Positions 13,001-25,559 of a stretch of DNA of 64,000 nt are shown here, piece after piece; position 1 is the stretch's first letter; each line of letters starts with the position of its first letter. Origin of the DNA: Nautilus pompilius (taxonomy: Eukaryota > Mollusca > Cephalopoda > Nautilida > Nautilidae); the NCBI GenBank assembly GCA_018389105.1, contig JACATO010000306.1:1160001-1224000 (forward strand), written 5' to 3'. The position numbers and the translations under genes were made by a program. The notes beneath the pieces were generated by a model that was not told the origin of the DNA, searched no databases, and saw only the letters and a list, made by a program, of their open reading frames with translations.

Positions 13001-14390
13001 CTGAAAAAGTATGTAAGCTAAATCTTTTTATCAGTCTTTGCAACTTCTGGTAATACAGTATAGGGAAGAAGAACTATTGGATTAACAAGATTCCTACTTT
13101 ATTGCCAGTTAGAATATCAAATTAAGGATGCATTTTAAATATCAAATTTTAAAAAAAGTTTATATTTAAATAGCTTCAATGTACTTGTCTTATGAAATTT
13201 AATTTGTATTAGTTAATCTGACATTAATACAATAAACTACTAAATGTTTCTATTCATTATCTGTGTAATCTATACTTGTTTATCATAGTTGATTGGCAGT
13301 TTCCCTGTGTCGCATTGCTGCCAGATATGGCAGTTGTAAAAGGAAAGTAAGATTCACATTTGACGGGCTTATTTAATATGACAAAAAAAAGTTTGACAAT
13401 TTTTTTTGGATGGGATGGATTATGTATGAAAAATTTAGTCATAAAATTACAGTATTAAACCAGCAATCACCATTTTTATTTTGGTTGCATATGTTCTGCC
13501 CCAAATGTGGAATTTCTCAATCAATCTGTAGATTACACAAAGAAATTGTGTAATTCCTGAGAATGCTCAGTGCCATGGCTAGGCCCAGTAATCACACAAT
13601 GAGTTGAGCTCCTTACCTGAGATTGGGCAATCATTTAATCTACATAGTCCTATGGAGTGAGCAATGATGTTTTACACTTATTTAATGATTGACTAAAATT
13701 CGCTGTTTACGTGTTTTATTTCATTAGTTTGATGGTAACCCCAAGATGGAGGAAAAATCAAATTTTAAAATTTAATTAACAAAAATGTTCCAACAAATAG
13801 GATTTTATTATACCAGAATGTTTTAGAATGATATTTTATATTCTGTGATATCATTTACCACTGATTTAGCTGCATTTCTATTTTTAGCAATAAACATCAT
13901 TTTGAACTACTGTAAATGGACTATCAAATTGATATATATTGTCAGAATGTTTTACACTGAAATGTACTAATTTATGATATTATAATTAACTGCATGATGT
14001 AATAAAAAAACTTATGAAATACTTCCATAGTTTTTGCTCATTCTGTGGGATTATGTAGTCAATATGCCTGTTCTACAGATTAAGCATGCAAGGATGCTGT
14101 TCCTGGGAATGGAGCAATTACCTTGCGTAATCTGTTGGGACTGGGTAGTTCTGTGAATTATGCTCGACACATGCACACTATAGTTTCATTTTTGTGGAGA
14201 GGTCTATTTAAATGTGACATTATACTTCTGAAAGTCTGCTCATGACTCTAGAAGTATAGCTTTAACAGTTTTGTTTAATTTGTACAAGAAGGCATGAAAC
14301 CATTGTGGCTAATGCAAAGGTCTTGGGAAAGAGAGATGTCTTTATCAAATATAATTTAAAAAATTCATTTAAGCTGTCACCACCAACAAT
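10055..14390. other. AT-rich DNA, no gene seen
   Basis: Apart from one copy of the ACTAGGG repeat near 11895, nothing is supported. It includes a short CA run near 12501-12511 and a G homopolymer near 12966-12973. Confidence 0.45.
11895..11955 (+). repeat. ACTAGGG dispersed repeat, copy 1
   Basis: Begins ACTAGGGATGTTTAAATGAA and continues with CAGCTGA..AACATCATTGTAATTGCATCT, matching the other copies listed in this window. Confidence 0.6.
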
Positions 14391-14394
14391 GGAT

Positions 14395-14570
14395 GGTGCA
14401 GTAGTCCAGTGATAGACGACTGAGTTTGAGAGGCTGAGTTTGAATTTCACAGGGGATCTAATCTTTTTTGGTGTAAATACCCCCTTGTTGTAGTTTCCTC
14501 TCGCTCTCTTCACCAGTTGGCCATGCTTTTTGTTGTACATTTGCATTCATTGAGAAAGGTAAAAGGAAAC
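14395..14570 (+). repeat. tRNA-derived SINE (head with A and B boxes)
   Basis: The segment TAGTCCAGTGATAGACGACT near 14402 resembles a tRNA gene 5' half with an A-box, and GAGTTTGAATTTCAC near 14436 resembles a B-box. The downstream part, with TTTCCTCTCGCTCTCTTCACC, resembles the body of the other SINE copies. Pol III-type internal promoter boxes are expected for tRNA-derived SINEs. The tRNA identity cannot be assigned by eye. Confidence 0.55.
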
Positions 14571-15049
14571 AACTTTAGCTCTTTATCTTTCTGTTACTGC
14601 TTTGAGCCATGAACCTGAGATGTATACTATGTAAAGATGGTTTTTTCGTTCTTGATAGCAGACCATGTAGGTTACTAATATCTGGTAAGCAACATTTTAT
14701 ACTTTTTAATTGATAATTGTTCAATAATTTGATTAGCTATATGATGACGTTTCTATATCAGACATCGGTGGTGAGATAAATAATAAAGAGGCCAACTTGA
14801 GAAGTGCACCATTATCTACTTTTGTTGTAGTTCAAAAGTTAATAAGATTGTGAATATTTGAAATCTTTTTGGGTTCAAATAATTCTTAAATTGATCTTGA
14901 AAACAGTGCACAAGAAAAAATTATATAAAAAGCAGGTTAATGAGTGGACTGATGAGACGTCTTGACCAAAATAATACTTTTGGGGGGGTGGAGATGAGTT
15001 TCCTTATGAGATGATTGTAAATGGTTTTAAGTGTTGCCAGCATATGGTG

Positions 15050-15205
15050 AATGAATCCACCAAAAGTTCCTACTATAACTCTTCCTTTCTAGAAGTGTTG
15101 GCTGGTAGAGAGATAGAAGACATGATACCAGGGAGGTGCACCAAACTAAGCTGGTCTTGACTGGGATTTGAACTTGGGCTCTCAATTGGCAATCTAATAA
15201 TTACT
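15050..15205 (-). repeat. tRNA-derived SINE, reverse copy
   Basis: On the reverse strand a B-box-like AGTTCAAATCCCAGTC is followed by TTTGGTGCACCTCCCTGG and by a segment like the CCCACATCTAAA..GAGTTCTAGT block of the SINE at 28992. Order and orientation agree with that element, so this is a minus-strand copy. Confidence 0.65.
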
Positions 15206-15214
15206 GCACTGGCT

Positions 15215-18200
15215 TCTTGTTTATGTACTCTTATCCAAAAGTGAAAATAGAAATTCCTTCAAAAAGCTAATTTAAAACTTTTCAAAACTAAATAATAAGT
15301 GAGCAGTCCAACAACAACAACAATAAGAAAAAAACAACACTTGAAAATTAACAGGTAGGAGGATGGAGCTAAAAAAAATCTAATGATGAAGAAGAAAAGA
15401 AAAACTTAAGTGAAATAAGATGTGACATAATTTTTTTGGGCAAATAGCATAAACTGTTTTGAATAATGAAACAAAATCATATCATCAAACTATGTAAGGC
15501 ATAAATAAAAAAAGGGGGCAATTGTTTAGAATTTAGGGAAGCTTGAATGAGACATTAAATATTTCTTTAACTTTAAAACTCAGAACTGGCAACTGTATTG
15601 AGGATTTTTACATTGAGTGATAAAAAATCATAATCAGTGAATCCAAATGTCCTGACAGGTACTTGGTGTACCAGATGGCTTTTTCCCATGCAAGTGGCAG
15701 AACATTGCTAGCAATTAATGAAGTGAACAGCATGGGATTTAAAGGAGTTTAGATTCAAACTTGAAATAACAACAGCTTGAAAATGTGAAAATTTTGCACA
15801 CAAAAAAAAGTTTTATTAAAAATGGCTTTCTCCTGCTGTCTACAAAGATACAAAAAAAATTCTAAATAAATTTTAATTTAATTTGTTTTTATCAGTATTA
15901 TAAGCTCTACATTATGAAAAATACTTATGGTTTTAAAGAATGAAACAATAGATGCCAGTGTAAAATACTTTATAGAAACTACTAGAGATGTTCGAATGAA
16001 AACCGGCTACTTCACCTTGTGGTAATTTAAATCATGAAAAAGTCACTGAGAAAGTGTACTCCTTATATGCCAACCCTACTGTTTATCTGTAAATCTTGCT
16101 GATTTTGTTGATTTCAGGGTCTTACGGTCATAAGAAGTATTTCGTGTAGATTTCTGCATCTTGAGCACCACTTAAAATGTGTTTGTTTTATGTCATTGGA
16201 AGTTGGTTGGAATGGATGCATGGGAGTTGAACTGGAAGGTTACCTTGGTTTATAAATAGTTTGACCAATGTGATTAAATCTATTAAGACTAACCAATTAT
16301 AGTCATTTCTGCCATTTATCAAAGTGAAGCATAGAGAGTGAGTGGGAAAGGGAGAGGTGGTGCATCTGTTTTCAGTATTTGATGGAGATCAAACCACCTA
16401 AAAAGGTATATTTAGGCAGGTTTTAGCTTGACTGGATTGAAAATTCAGAGGTGAGATAGTTGGATCAACATTAGGTAAACAATACTTTGATGTACTGTAT
16501 GTGCTTGCTTGGAAAAATTGCACCTTCAGGTGTGTGTGATTGACTAAATTACAAGGATTTCCTCTGGATCTCATGGATTTTAAAATTTAATTTTATGGTT
16601 AATTACCATTAAATATTTTTTTTTCACAAAATATACTAATATCAATAACATCTACTGAATTATTTTTATCAAAACTATCCAAAAAATGATAACTAGCTAC
16701 TGTTTTCATTTAATATGGAAGAAAGTAATTCTAGGGCATATGCTGTATATTATTAATTTAAAGAGAACTAACAACTTATTGGCCTGAGGTTTTTTCTATA
16801 TGCCAAACAAAATGAGAAGATATCAGTAGAGTACTGTTTTCCAGGTGCAACATGAAAGTTTCATACTGAATCTGTGATGAAGCCATGGCAACTATAAAAT
16901 TTCTGTCAATATAAATGGCCATTAAACAAAGCAATTTTTGTTGTTGTTGAAAATGTTAGCTTCTGTTGAAATACATCTTTTATGTTAGTGGTTACAGACA
17001 GGTATGAACCAAAATATGTCTTTACTCTTTATGTGAATCAAATAAAAAGCTTTGAAAGTAAATCTAGAGGAATGGATGTAAATAATGCATATTTTCTTAT
17101 ATTGTATAATGGTGTGTGTGTGTGTATGTGAGAGAGAGAGTGAAAAAACTATTGTGTAAATATAGTCTCAAAAATTATATCTGAGTTTGAAAGATGTTTG
17201 TAGGAGACTGAACCACAGCTAGTATCAATTTAACAAAATTGTTTTAAAGTCACCTGATTTATAAGGTTTCTTTTTATCATTACATAAAATGTTGCTTTGG
17301 TGTACAGAGTTGAAATTTAATTGCCGATTCCAGTATTTAGATTTTATAGCAACCAATTTAGCTGTTACTTGGGGTGCTGTATATAATGGATAGTAGGTGT
17401 TATATATATTATGCATGCTGAAATAAATCACAGAAATCCCTTGACATGCATTTTTCTCATTTTATATGTTGCACATATTAAGCTAAAGTTTACTCTCTAG
17501 AATGCAGAATGCTTTGATGATAGGTTCTAAATACCTGAAGTATATCTATTTTCCTGACAGAATTGTGTCAAATTCTTATTTTTGCTGGTGCTCATTAGCA
17601 GTGTTTCTTTTGGAAATGTTTGAATAAATAAAAAAAAAATTTTCATCTAATTTTTTTTCATAATTTTGCAAGTACTATGAATCTATTTCTAATATATAAA
17701 GTACATTTATGAAGCAGATAACATTTTGCATAAGAACTTTAAGAAAACTTATTGCATGTTGTAATGCATCTGCTTTGGTACAAAATGAGTCAATTGCAGC
17801 GAGCTACTGTATGAGAAACAGTTTTATTTGTTCATTATTTGATATTGGTGATATTATAATTTAGATTAGAATCTGTAGACAATTTTTTAACTGTTGCCTG
17901 CCTGAAAAAGTTGTTAACCTCAAATTAACCTGTTAAAAACTTTTAATTTAAGATATCTTTCTTTTGATGCTTGAGTCAGCATATTGGTGCCACACTGATA
18001 ATTTCCTTCCATGAACATAGTCTTGCTTTTGTACCAAATTGCTGTGCATACCATTTGACAACATAGCCACCATGTTTGATGGTAGGTTGAAAAGATAGTT
18101 GATTGAATTGCTTAAATACTCAAGTTTCTCCAGTTGATATCATTTACCATCTATTGTGCTTATACTGCTCTGTGGCCTCTATTGATATTTGTAATGATCA

Positions 18201-18350
18201 TTTTTCCTTTATTTTGTCGTCATACTTCCATTATAAGCAAGCTTACAAAGGATTCTTTGTAGTTTGATGCTTCAAATTCATAACACCAGCAATTTCTGTA
18301 ATCATTTGCCTAACATGATGGCAAACAATTGCATGTTTGGTAATTGATCT
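15215..18350. other. AT-rich DNA, no gene seen
   Basis: One ACTAGGG repeat copy near 15981 and a TG/GA microsatellite near 17111-17142. Short open frames have no recognisable product. Confidence 0.45.
15981..16040 (+). repeat. ACTAGGG dispersed repeat, copy 2
   Basis: Begins ACTAGAGATGTTCGAATGAA, followed by ACCGGCT and GTGGTAAT, in line with the consensus start ACTAGGGATGTTCAAATGAA. Confidence 0.6.
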
Positions 18351-18353
18351 GCT

Positions 18354-18840
18354 CAGGGGCAGATCTAGGATTTTTGTAGGGAGAAGGTTCACTGAAGACA
18401 TCCATGTTCACAGATTGTGAGAATATCTACTACCAACCCTTGTGTCACTCTTATTCATGTTATCATCTTTTATATTTTTTAGCTCAACAGTATCAAATCC
18501 ACATGCTTAGCATTGACTGATATAACATCTTACTGATGTATGGGTTTGTTTACCATAGGTTCTCATGTGCCTCAGCTCGATAGCATTCCTGCTGGGAAGA
18601 GGTTAGGAAGAATAATGCCAGAATAATTGTGACTAAGTTTGGTTTGGCTTGGCTTGTTGTAATCAAAAGACCTATGATTCATCCATTGTCTAATGATATC
18701 TTGCTGTATGATCGCATGGTGCTTTGTTCTTTATGGTTGGATTTATTGGGATAATACATGTCTGAAAAATTGCAAAAAAAAATTCTTAGGGAGTGTTCAT
18801 GGACACCCAGTTTGGGGGGGGTGTCGGCCTCTGGTACTAG
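18354..18840. mobile_element. Possible DNA-transposon remnant
   Basis: CAGGGGCAGATCTAGGATTT at 18354 looks like a transposon end of the CAGGGGCGGATCTAGGATTT type seen in many invertebrate genomes. About 460 bp further on lies a segment with a G homopolymer (GTTTGGGGGGGGTGTCGG), common inside such elements. I found no matching inverted end and no target duplication, so limits and class are uncertain. Confidence 0.3.
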
Positions 18841-19050
18841 ACATTGATTTTGCACAGAAGTTGCAAAGGAATCTCTTAAAATGTGCAATGAAAAGGATGC
18901 ATGACCATTTGACAATTCAAGATCTTTAAAGGATGTGCTTAGCCAGTGTGTGTGATCAAAGTCAATCTTTGCTGGAAATATCATGAGGTCTACCTTTTTA
19001 ATTTTTTGACATCTTTATGGTACCTGCTAAACAAACTTTTTTTTTTTTGG

Positions 19051-20042
19051 TGTTGTGCGGTGTTTAGGGGAGTGTATGTGAAGTTGCATATGTATGTGGG
19101 TGTAGCTGGATCGGTTCCACGACCGGCCGTCACAGCTGTTTACAAGTGAGGTCTTATTTAGGCCTATTTGTTTTGTTTAATATGTACCTCAACCTAGCGA
19201 GAGCAGCGGGCTACCCAACTCCTTTGTATTGCACGCAGGAGGGGTAGGTTTATCCTGGCTGGACTCTCTAGAACAGAGTTTTCTCTCTGTATGTCCTTGT
19301 TCTGAAGGGGAAGTTTGGGCCACTGTTTATTTTTCAAGTTTCCAAAGTGGAAGGATAGAGAGAGTTCTATTTTTATTTTGCAGGACGATGGATGGAGACA
19401 TGTTCTCCCTCCATTTGATCTTTTATTTAGTTCTCCCTCGTGGGGGAATCAGAGATTCCCGATGACGTGGAAGAGAACAGAAAGTCTTTATGACTTAAGT
19501 TCCTTCTTTTTATCCATCGTGGGGGGACCGGAGGTTCCCTGGCTGGTGATCATGCCGAGAAGTAGCACATCTGCTGTGGTGTTGGTCATCATAGCATCTG
19601 TCGCCCCATTCCACACCACAGTAGTTGGGTCTGTGTTCTTCTTTTATTTGGACTTTGTGATGTGTTTTATTAAACGAAGAAAGACTCATGGTTAGTCCAT
19701 GTGAGCATTATAGGGGTGGATTGCTTTATAAATAAATAGAGGCTTACACTGAAGAAAGGGGAGGGGGTGGGATTTTAGTTTGATAATTCTTTCAGTAAGT
19801 TTTAAAAGTTAAGTTATAAAGTGGTCAAAGATCACTTAAGAGATGAAATTAATTATAATTAAAAGTAATCCTTTAAGGATTTATTACATAATTGATATAC
19901 AGTGCATAAGAAAGAGGAGTAAGAAGGAGAAATAGAGAAAGAAAGAGGAAGAGAGGAGAAAGAAATCTTCTTTTCCAGCAACCTACATTAATTTAAAAAG
20001 CAAAGACATTTAAATTAGACATAGGGGTGGAGAAGGGGTGAC
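19051..20042 (-). other. Probable LINE 3' untranslated region
   Basis: This stretch is GC-richer than the flanks and lies between the LINE stop codon and the poly-T tract that represents its poly-A tail. Open frames at 19229-19695 on the plus strand show no recognisable domain. A purine-rich patch (GAAAGAGGAAGAGAGGAG) lies near 19940. Assigning it to the LINE is an inference from position and composition; a separate nested insertion is possible. Confidence 0.5.
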
Positions 20043-22840
20043 TCAGGGTGGTCGATCTAAGCTAAGAGTTGAAGTTGGGGAATTGTCAATGTGTATGTGT
20101 AATGTTTTGTTTGTTTTGATGTAACCTAATGCATTATTAATTAGCCAAGTGGAAGAGAAGATTAGTCTGTCATTTATACTAGATTTCATGACCGCATATT
20201 TTTGGTGTAACCAATTAGTTACATAGTTTTGGAATAGTAATTTCGTTGAGGTAGGCTGACCGCCTTCTAAAGCCTTTCCGCTACCCCAAGCGATCCGCTG
20301 GGCGGTAAAAACCAGAAAATTCAAAAGGCAGTCCTTTTTAGTTCTGTTATTGAAGCCAAAGATGCGTCAGAACGACGTAAGTTTGTTCTGGGGGCTTTTA
20401 ATTTTAAAAATCAAGTCTCGGACTAGACACCATAGTTCTATGTTCTGCGAACACGAGAACAAACAATGGATTGCCGTTTCGTCCACCTTGTGACAGGCGA
20501 GGCATTTGGGTGAGTTAATTAATTTCCATTTATGCTTGTTTTCCCTTGTGGGGAGAACATTCCTAATTAGTTTCCAGTGTATGTCAGATGTATATCTGTC
20601 CATGAGACGATTAATGGAACTAGCCCATATCCTGTCCCACAGAAGTGGTCCTGAATTGAGGTTATCTTCCTACCTCTTCCTGTAATTCGGATGGGTCATG
20701 ATGACAGGAAGAGGTAGATATCTCGCTGGGATAATTTGTCTAGTTCTATTTTAGTATCTCCTAAGCTTACGATGTTATCTGTGCCTATAGAGATGTTGCT
20801 GCTAATCCATTGCTGGAGTGTTGTTAGATGGTAATATGTTTCTTTGTGCTCTATATAATTTTAGTTAGTGAGAACATCGACCCCATCGAGGGTGTCAAAT
20901 GCTTTCGCTAAACGAGAGATGAAGAGATTTTGCCATCTTGGCCTATCGTTTACGTTTCTTATGATATCTATTATGTTTAATATTTGTTGAGCACCTACTT
21001 TGCTCTCTAGATTTATTAAATTTAATCCGCCTTGGCTCCGAGGGAGTCTAATTATTTGTTTGTTTGCCAGGTGTTTGCGCCCTTGCCACAGAAACCGAGT
21101 TAGCTCGACGTCTATGGCGTTGTGCACCCAGCCTGGCATCCCTATAATTTTAGATTTATAATAGATTTTGGGGGCGAGATAGGTGTTGACTAGTTCAGTT
21201 TTAGTAAAGAAAGAAAGGTTTAGCGAGGACCATGTGGTTAGTAAAGCGTTGACTTTATTAATCACAGGTTGCCAGTTGTCATGCAGCGTGTTAGTGTTGT
21301 ATTTTGTTGGGAAGTAGATTCCCAACAACTTAATTTTGTTTTCCACCCAGTTGATGTTGTATTGGCGCAGGGGTTTATTACTGCCCCCTAGCTATGCTGC
21401 GGTGGTCTTTCTTTTGTTTATTTTTGCCCCAGAGGCCTTTTCATAGACCTCTAGGACTTTAAATGCTGCGTCCAAGCTGGCCGCATCCTTTAACAGGAGG
21501 GTGGTGTCATCAGCGTATTGCTGAATTTTGACACCGTTTATCCCCCTGATTGTTGAGTTTTTCCGGATCATGGCAGCCAGGGGTTCTGCAGTCAGAACAT
21601 AAAGCATGGCGTTAAGGGGACACCCCTGCCTGATGCCTCTTGTTGGGTGGATAGACGAAGAGAGGAAGCCATTCTGGTAGATGTTGGTTATGAGGTGGGA
21701 TTGGAAAAGCCTAACAAAGTTAATGAAATACTCTCCGAAGCCAAGGGTTTTAAGTGTTTCTAAGAGAAAATTCCAGTTAACCCTATCAAAAGCTTTTTTC
21801 TGGTCTACGGCTAGCATAATTCCTATGGAATTTTCCGTGTCTAGCCTACTTGTAATTTCTCTGAACAGTTGAAGCGTATTTGTGATACTCCTTCCTGGAA
21901 CTGAACAGGTCTGGTCTGCACTTGTAACTTTATGCATAACTTTGGCTAGCCTAGTTGCTAGAGCCTTAGCTATGATTTTATAATCACTGTTTAAGAGACT
22001 GATGGGTCTCCAGTTGTCAAAGTACTCCGCGTGGCCCCCCCCTTTGGTAGCAGGACGACAGTGGCCGTACGTTGGCTTTCCAAGAGTACCCCCCCTACGA
22101 TATGCGCTATTCGCAATCATTGTCAGGTCTCCTGCTAGAAGATATTAAAATTTCTTATAGAATTCTGGCGTAAGGCCATCATTTCCTGGTGATTTTTCTT
22201 TATTTGAAGCTCTAATAGCTTGTTTTATTTCTTGAATAGTTAGGGGACCTTCACAGAGCTCGGCATCTAGGGGATCTAGTTTATCATCTAGACACGCTAA
22301 GATTTCGTCCTGAGCAATGGGACAGGTGTCTTCGCTATTGTATAGTTCACTATAATACCGACTCTCTTCCTGAATAATATCTTCTATGTCAGTTAAGACA
22401 CGGCCTTCCTTAGTTTTTAGTCTATTGATGGTTTTCCTTTCTGCCTTAGACTTCTCTAAACCACAGAAGGACATTCTATTCCCTTTGCCATTCATGGCCA
22501 GTACTCAGGCCCTAATTCTAGCACCCTCTGTTTTGTTAAGTTGCAGTTTTTTTCTATTTGTGTTTGGATGGCTTTAATTTTGTTTGTTCTATCTATACCT
22601 GAAGCGGCCTTGTTTAATTCTAAATTTAATTCTATTTTCAGCTTATTTTCTAAGTATTCTCTGTAAGCATTTCTTGCCTGACAATATTTTATGCTAATGT
22701 CCCTAAGTTTAACCTTACCTAGGTCTCACCACTCCAGGAGGTCCTCAAACTCATCCCGGCGAAGTGACCATTGTTCCCAGAAACTCTGTACGCTCTCAAC
22801 ATATTCCAACTCAGTCAGAATAGTATTATACAAACTTAAC
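20043..22840 (-). pseudogene. LINE reverse transcriptase ORF, disrupted
   Basis: Reading from high to low coordinates: a linker region (FWEQWSLRRDEFEDLLEW, then a stop, then DLGKVKLRDISIKYC), then EKSPGNDGLTPEFYKKF, then the RT palm with NWRPISLLNSDYKIIAKALA, DQKKAFDRVNW, RGIRQGCPLN and the catalytic QYADDTTLL, then a thumb region, and near 20400-20600 a zinc-binding RT tail with CLACHKVDETAIHCLFSC. The order and motifs fit the L1/Tx1 group. Lesions: in-frame stops at 22726-22728, 22505-22507, 22145-22147, 21392-21394, 20861-20863 and 20367-20369; frameshifts near 22540, at C-runs 22089-22095 and 22035-22042, and near 20690. It cannot make a working enzyme. Confidence 0.9.
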
Positions 22841-22859
22841 CTGCTACTGCTTCATTTTA

Positions 22860-24990
22860 CTAAATTTTGGCTACCTGTTGTTTTTTTGTTTTCTTTACTA
22901 TCCATAAACTAAATCTAAATGCAATATATTCTTCAAATATTTATTTCATTCTTCGTAATTTTAGTAAAAATTTTAATGTTCATGTCAGGTTCATTTTAAT
23001 ATTAATTTTTAAAAAAAATTTTGAATCTTTTTAAAATGCATTTTTTTTTGTTTTCACATTTTTAAAAGTATTTCCTCAATTTGAAATTGAATTTGCCACA
23101 ACTTGCAATAGTATTACAGATTTTCTCTCTTGCACTTAATTTTTTCTTCTTTTTTGTGATTTGTATTTAGTTATTATCTCTTAATAATCTTTTCCAACTG
23201 AGAATGCCAGGAAATTTATTTCAGAATTTTATGTTGAAAGATAGTTACTGATCTGTACTTCATACGAAATGTATTAGATTTCAATAAGTACTTGTATTAG
23301 AATTCAGTTAACTTTTAAAAATCTACTAAATCAAGTTAATTTTGCTTTTACTGTATGGCTTAATTTTTGTTTTTTTTAAAATACTAAATAACAAACAAAA
23401 TCTTGTGTTTATATTGAAGAAGTAGATTTACGATATCACACTCACCGAACAATGGATTATAAAATGGACCTGGCAAATTTTTAAACATAATTTATCACTT
23501 TGCTTTTAGATAATTAGTTGCCTAGTCAGTTTATGTATGAAAACACACACACACACACAAAATAAAGATCAAACTTGTAGTGGCTTCATAAGAATAAAGA
23601 AAGTAGTTTTTAGGTCATAGTTTAGAAGGTTGAAGAAAAAAGTTCCTATTTGTATTAAAAATAAATTAACAAAATATTTGTTTTTTTCTAATTTTGAAAA
23701 TCATTTAAAAATTAATTTATCTAAACAATCTTCTTTGGAAGAATGACTCAAATAGATTTTAAGTGCTTCTGATAGACTCTACAGTTGTGTACTATCCTTT
23801 AGCATGTTTTGGCCCATTATCCATAGGACTCTTAGGTTAGTGGGTTTAGCAGAAGTTGATCCGTTCTCTATCATCCATTAGCTTAGCTAGTAACTCCCCA
23901 CTCCTTGTATAAACTTCTAAGCCATAGTTACTTTGTTGCCCTTTTGGCACTTTTATTCAGGCATTTTGATGGTGCTTTGCATTGTTTAGATGAGAAACCA
24001 ATAGCTTTTAGTGTTTTCTCTCTCTATTGATCTTCCCACTAGTCTTCTGGGACTTTCACTAAACTGGGAAGGCCACACTTTCCATTCTTTCATCTTGATT
24101 TCTTCACACAAGTCTTCATACTTTGTCCATTTCCTTTTGATTGTCTTGTATTTTGTTTTCCCACTGTACTGTTAACTGATTAACAAAACCTGCCTTGTCA
24201 TCTTTGACCAGATGATGTTGGAAAAAGAACTAATTTCTGTCCCACATCTACCAGTACTGTCTAGTCATTAGCTGATGTTAGGTTACTTTATTGTTTCTTC
24301 AGTTTTCTTGGATACTTCCTCTCTTTTGAAATTTTATAAATGGTGCTGATTTCTTAATATATTTACAAGTTTTGACCTCCTTTTCTTTGCCAGCATGTGT
24401 ACTGTCTTTATGTTTATGAAAGCTTTGCTTTATTCTTATGCATCACAACAGAAACTTTTTATTTCTAAAATCTTTATTTGAAGAAAATAGCAAATATTCT
24501 GACTAACAAAAGATTTTAATACTTCTATATCAGGAGATTTGCATCTTTTATGAAGTATCTGTATTTTTCATAATTTATGGAATTCAGAATCATATTTGAG
24601 AAACTATTTTCTGTTATCAGGTACATATATAGAGCAAAGGTATTTTAAGTAAAGATAAATTTATATGATCGTTTATAACTTGGGCTAAGATTTAAAAAAA
24701 AAAAAGATTTTCTCAGTAATTTTAGATTTCATGGCTGAGGCATAGGCAAAAAAGGAATTGCAGAAAGATTACTAAATAATGTAGTTTTGGCTAGTTCAAC
24801 ATATATAGATAGGCACTTTTAAATAGCACATTAAAACCAATAATATAATCACTATTGATATTGACTTCCGAAAAGTTTAACTGTTACTTTACAATAAAAA
24901 AAATGGTTATTATACTTAGAGTTTTCTGTTTCTGAAACAGCATGTTGTATATTACAAAGTTGTCATCTCACAAGACACAATTGTAAAAGA
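22860..24990. other. AT-rich DNA, no gene seen
   Basis: Short AC microsatellite near 23544-23561. A pyrimidine-rich section near 23770-24400 has slightly different composition and might be a very old repeat, but I identify no family. Confidence 0.4.
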
Positions 24991-25559
24991 GAAATTGATC
25001 TTGATCTCTCAGTCTGTACTATTAATCAACGGGCACCAACAGACTCTTCAAAGCAATTACAGCCAGATTTGGAAAGCAATCTTTTAAGTCTCAGCAATGT
25101 TCAAACACTTCCTTCATATCAGAACCTGCATTGATGTAGCTGCTAAATTTGGCTTTTGCCAACACATTGTCTTCAAACATGGGAATCATGTCAAATACAT
25201 TTAGAGGTCAAGATGTTTGGCTTGGTTGGGATTGAACACTTCGCATGCTTTGAAAAATATGGCAGCATGTTAAAAAAGGTGTATAGAACCTGTCTTTTAG
25301 TTTTAGATTTTATAGCTGCTTTTGATGAGCATTTATAAAGCTAACACATTGTCATTTGTATCATTGGAAGATTTCTCTCAACTGGCAAGATTGGCCAAAT
25401 TATTTCAAGCTTATGTGATTTGATTGATGTTTTTTTTTTGTAAGCATTAGGAGCTGACAACATTCTTGGAGCAAAAACCACTATTGCTGCAACATATGCT
25501 TTGATTTTTGCTGATCCACTTAAGTTGACTACAGCTTTGCTCACATTTCTCTTTAAAGA

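Larger units (their letters stand above)
19039..22850 (-). mobile_element. 5'-truncated Tx1/L1-like LINE
   Basis: A non-LTR retrotransposon lies on the minus strand. A T run at about 19039-19050 on the plus strand is its poly-A tail. Roughly 1 kb of GC-richer, non-coding 3' sequence follows (to about 20042), then the reverse-transcriptase ORF up to about 22840. The endonuclease domain expected upstream of the RT is absent and the sequence beyond 22850 returns to AT-rich DNA, so the copy is 5'-truncated, typical of LINE insertion. A short ACAAAC motif flanks the poly-T side and recurs near 22831, a possible but weak target duplication. Confidence 0.85.

Noticed and set aside
19229-19695. Overlapping plus-strand open frames in a GC-richer stretch
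   Set aside because: No recognisable domain, and position suggests LINE 3' untranslated sequence on the other strand.
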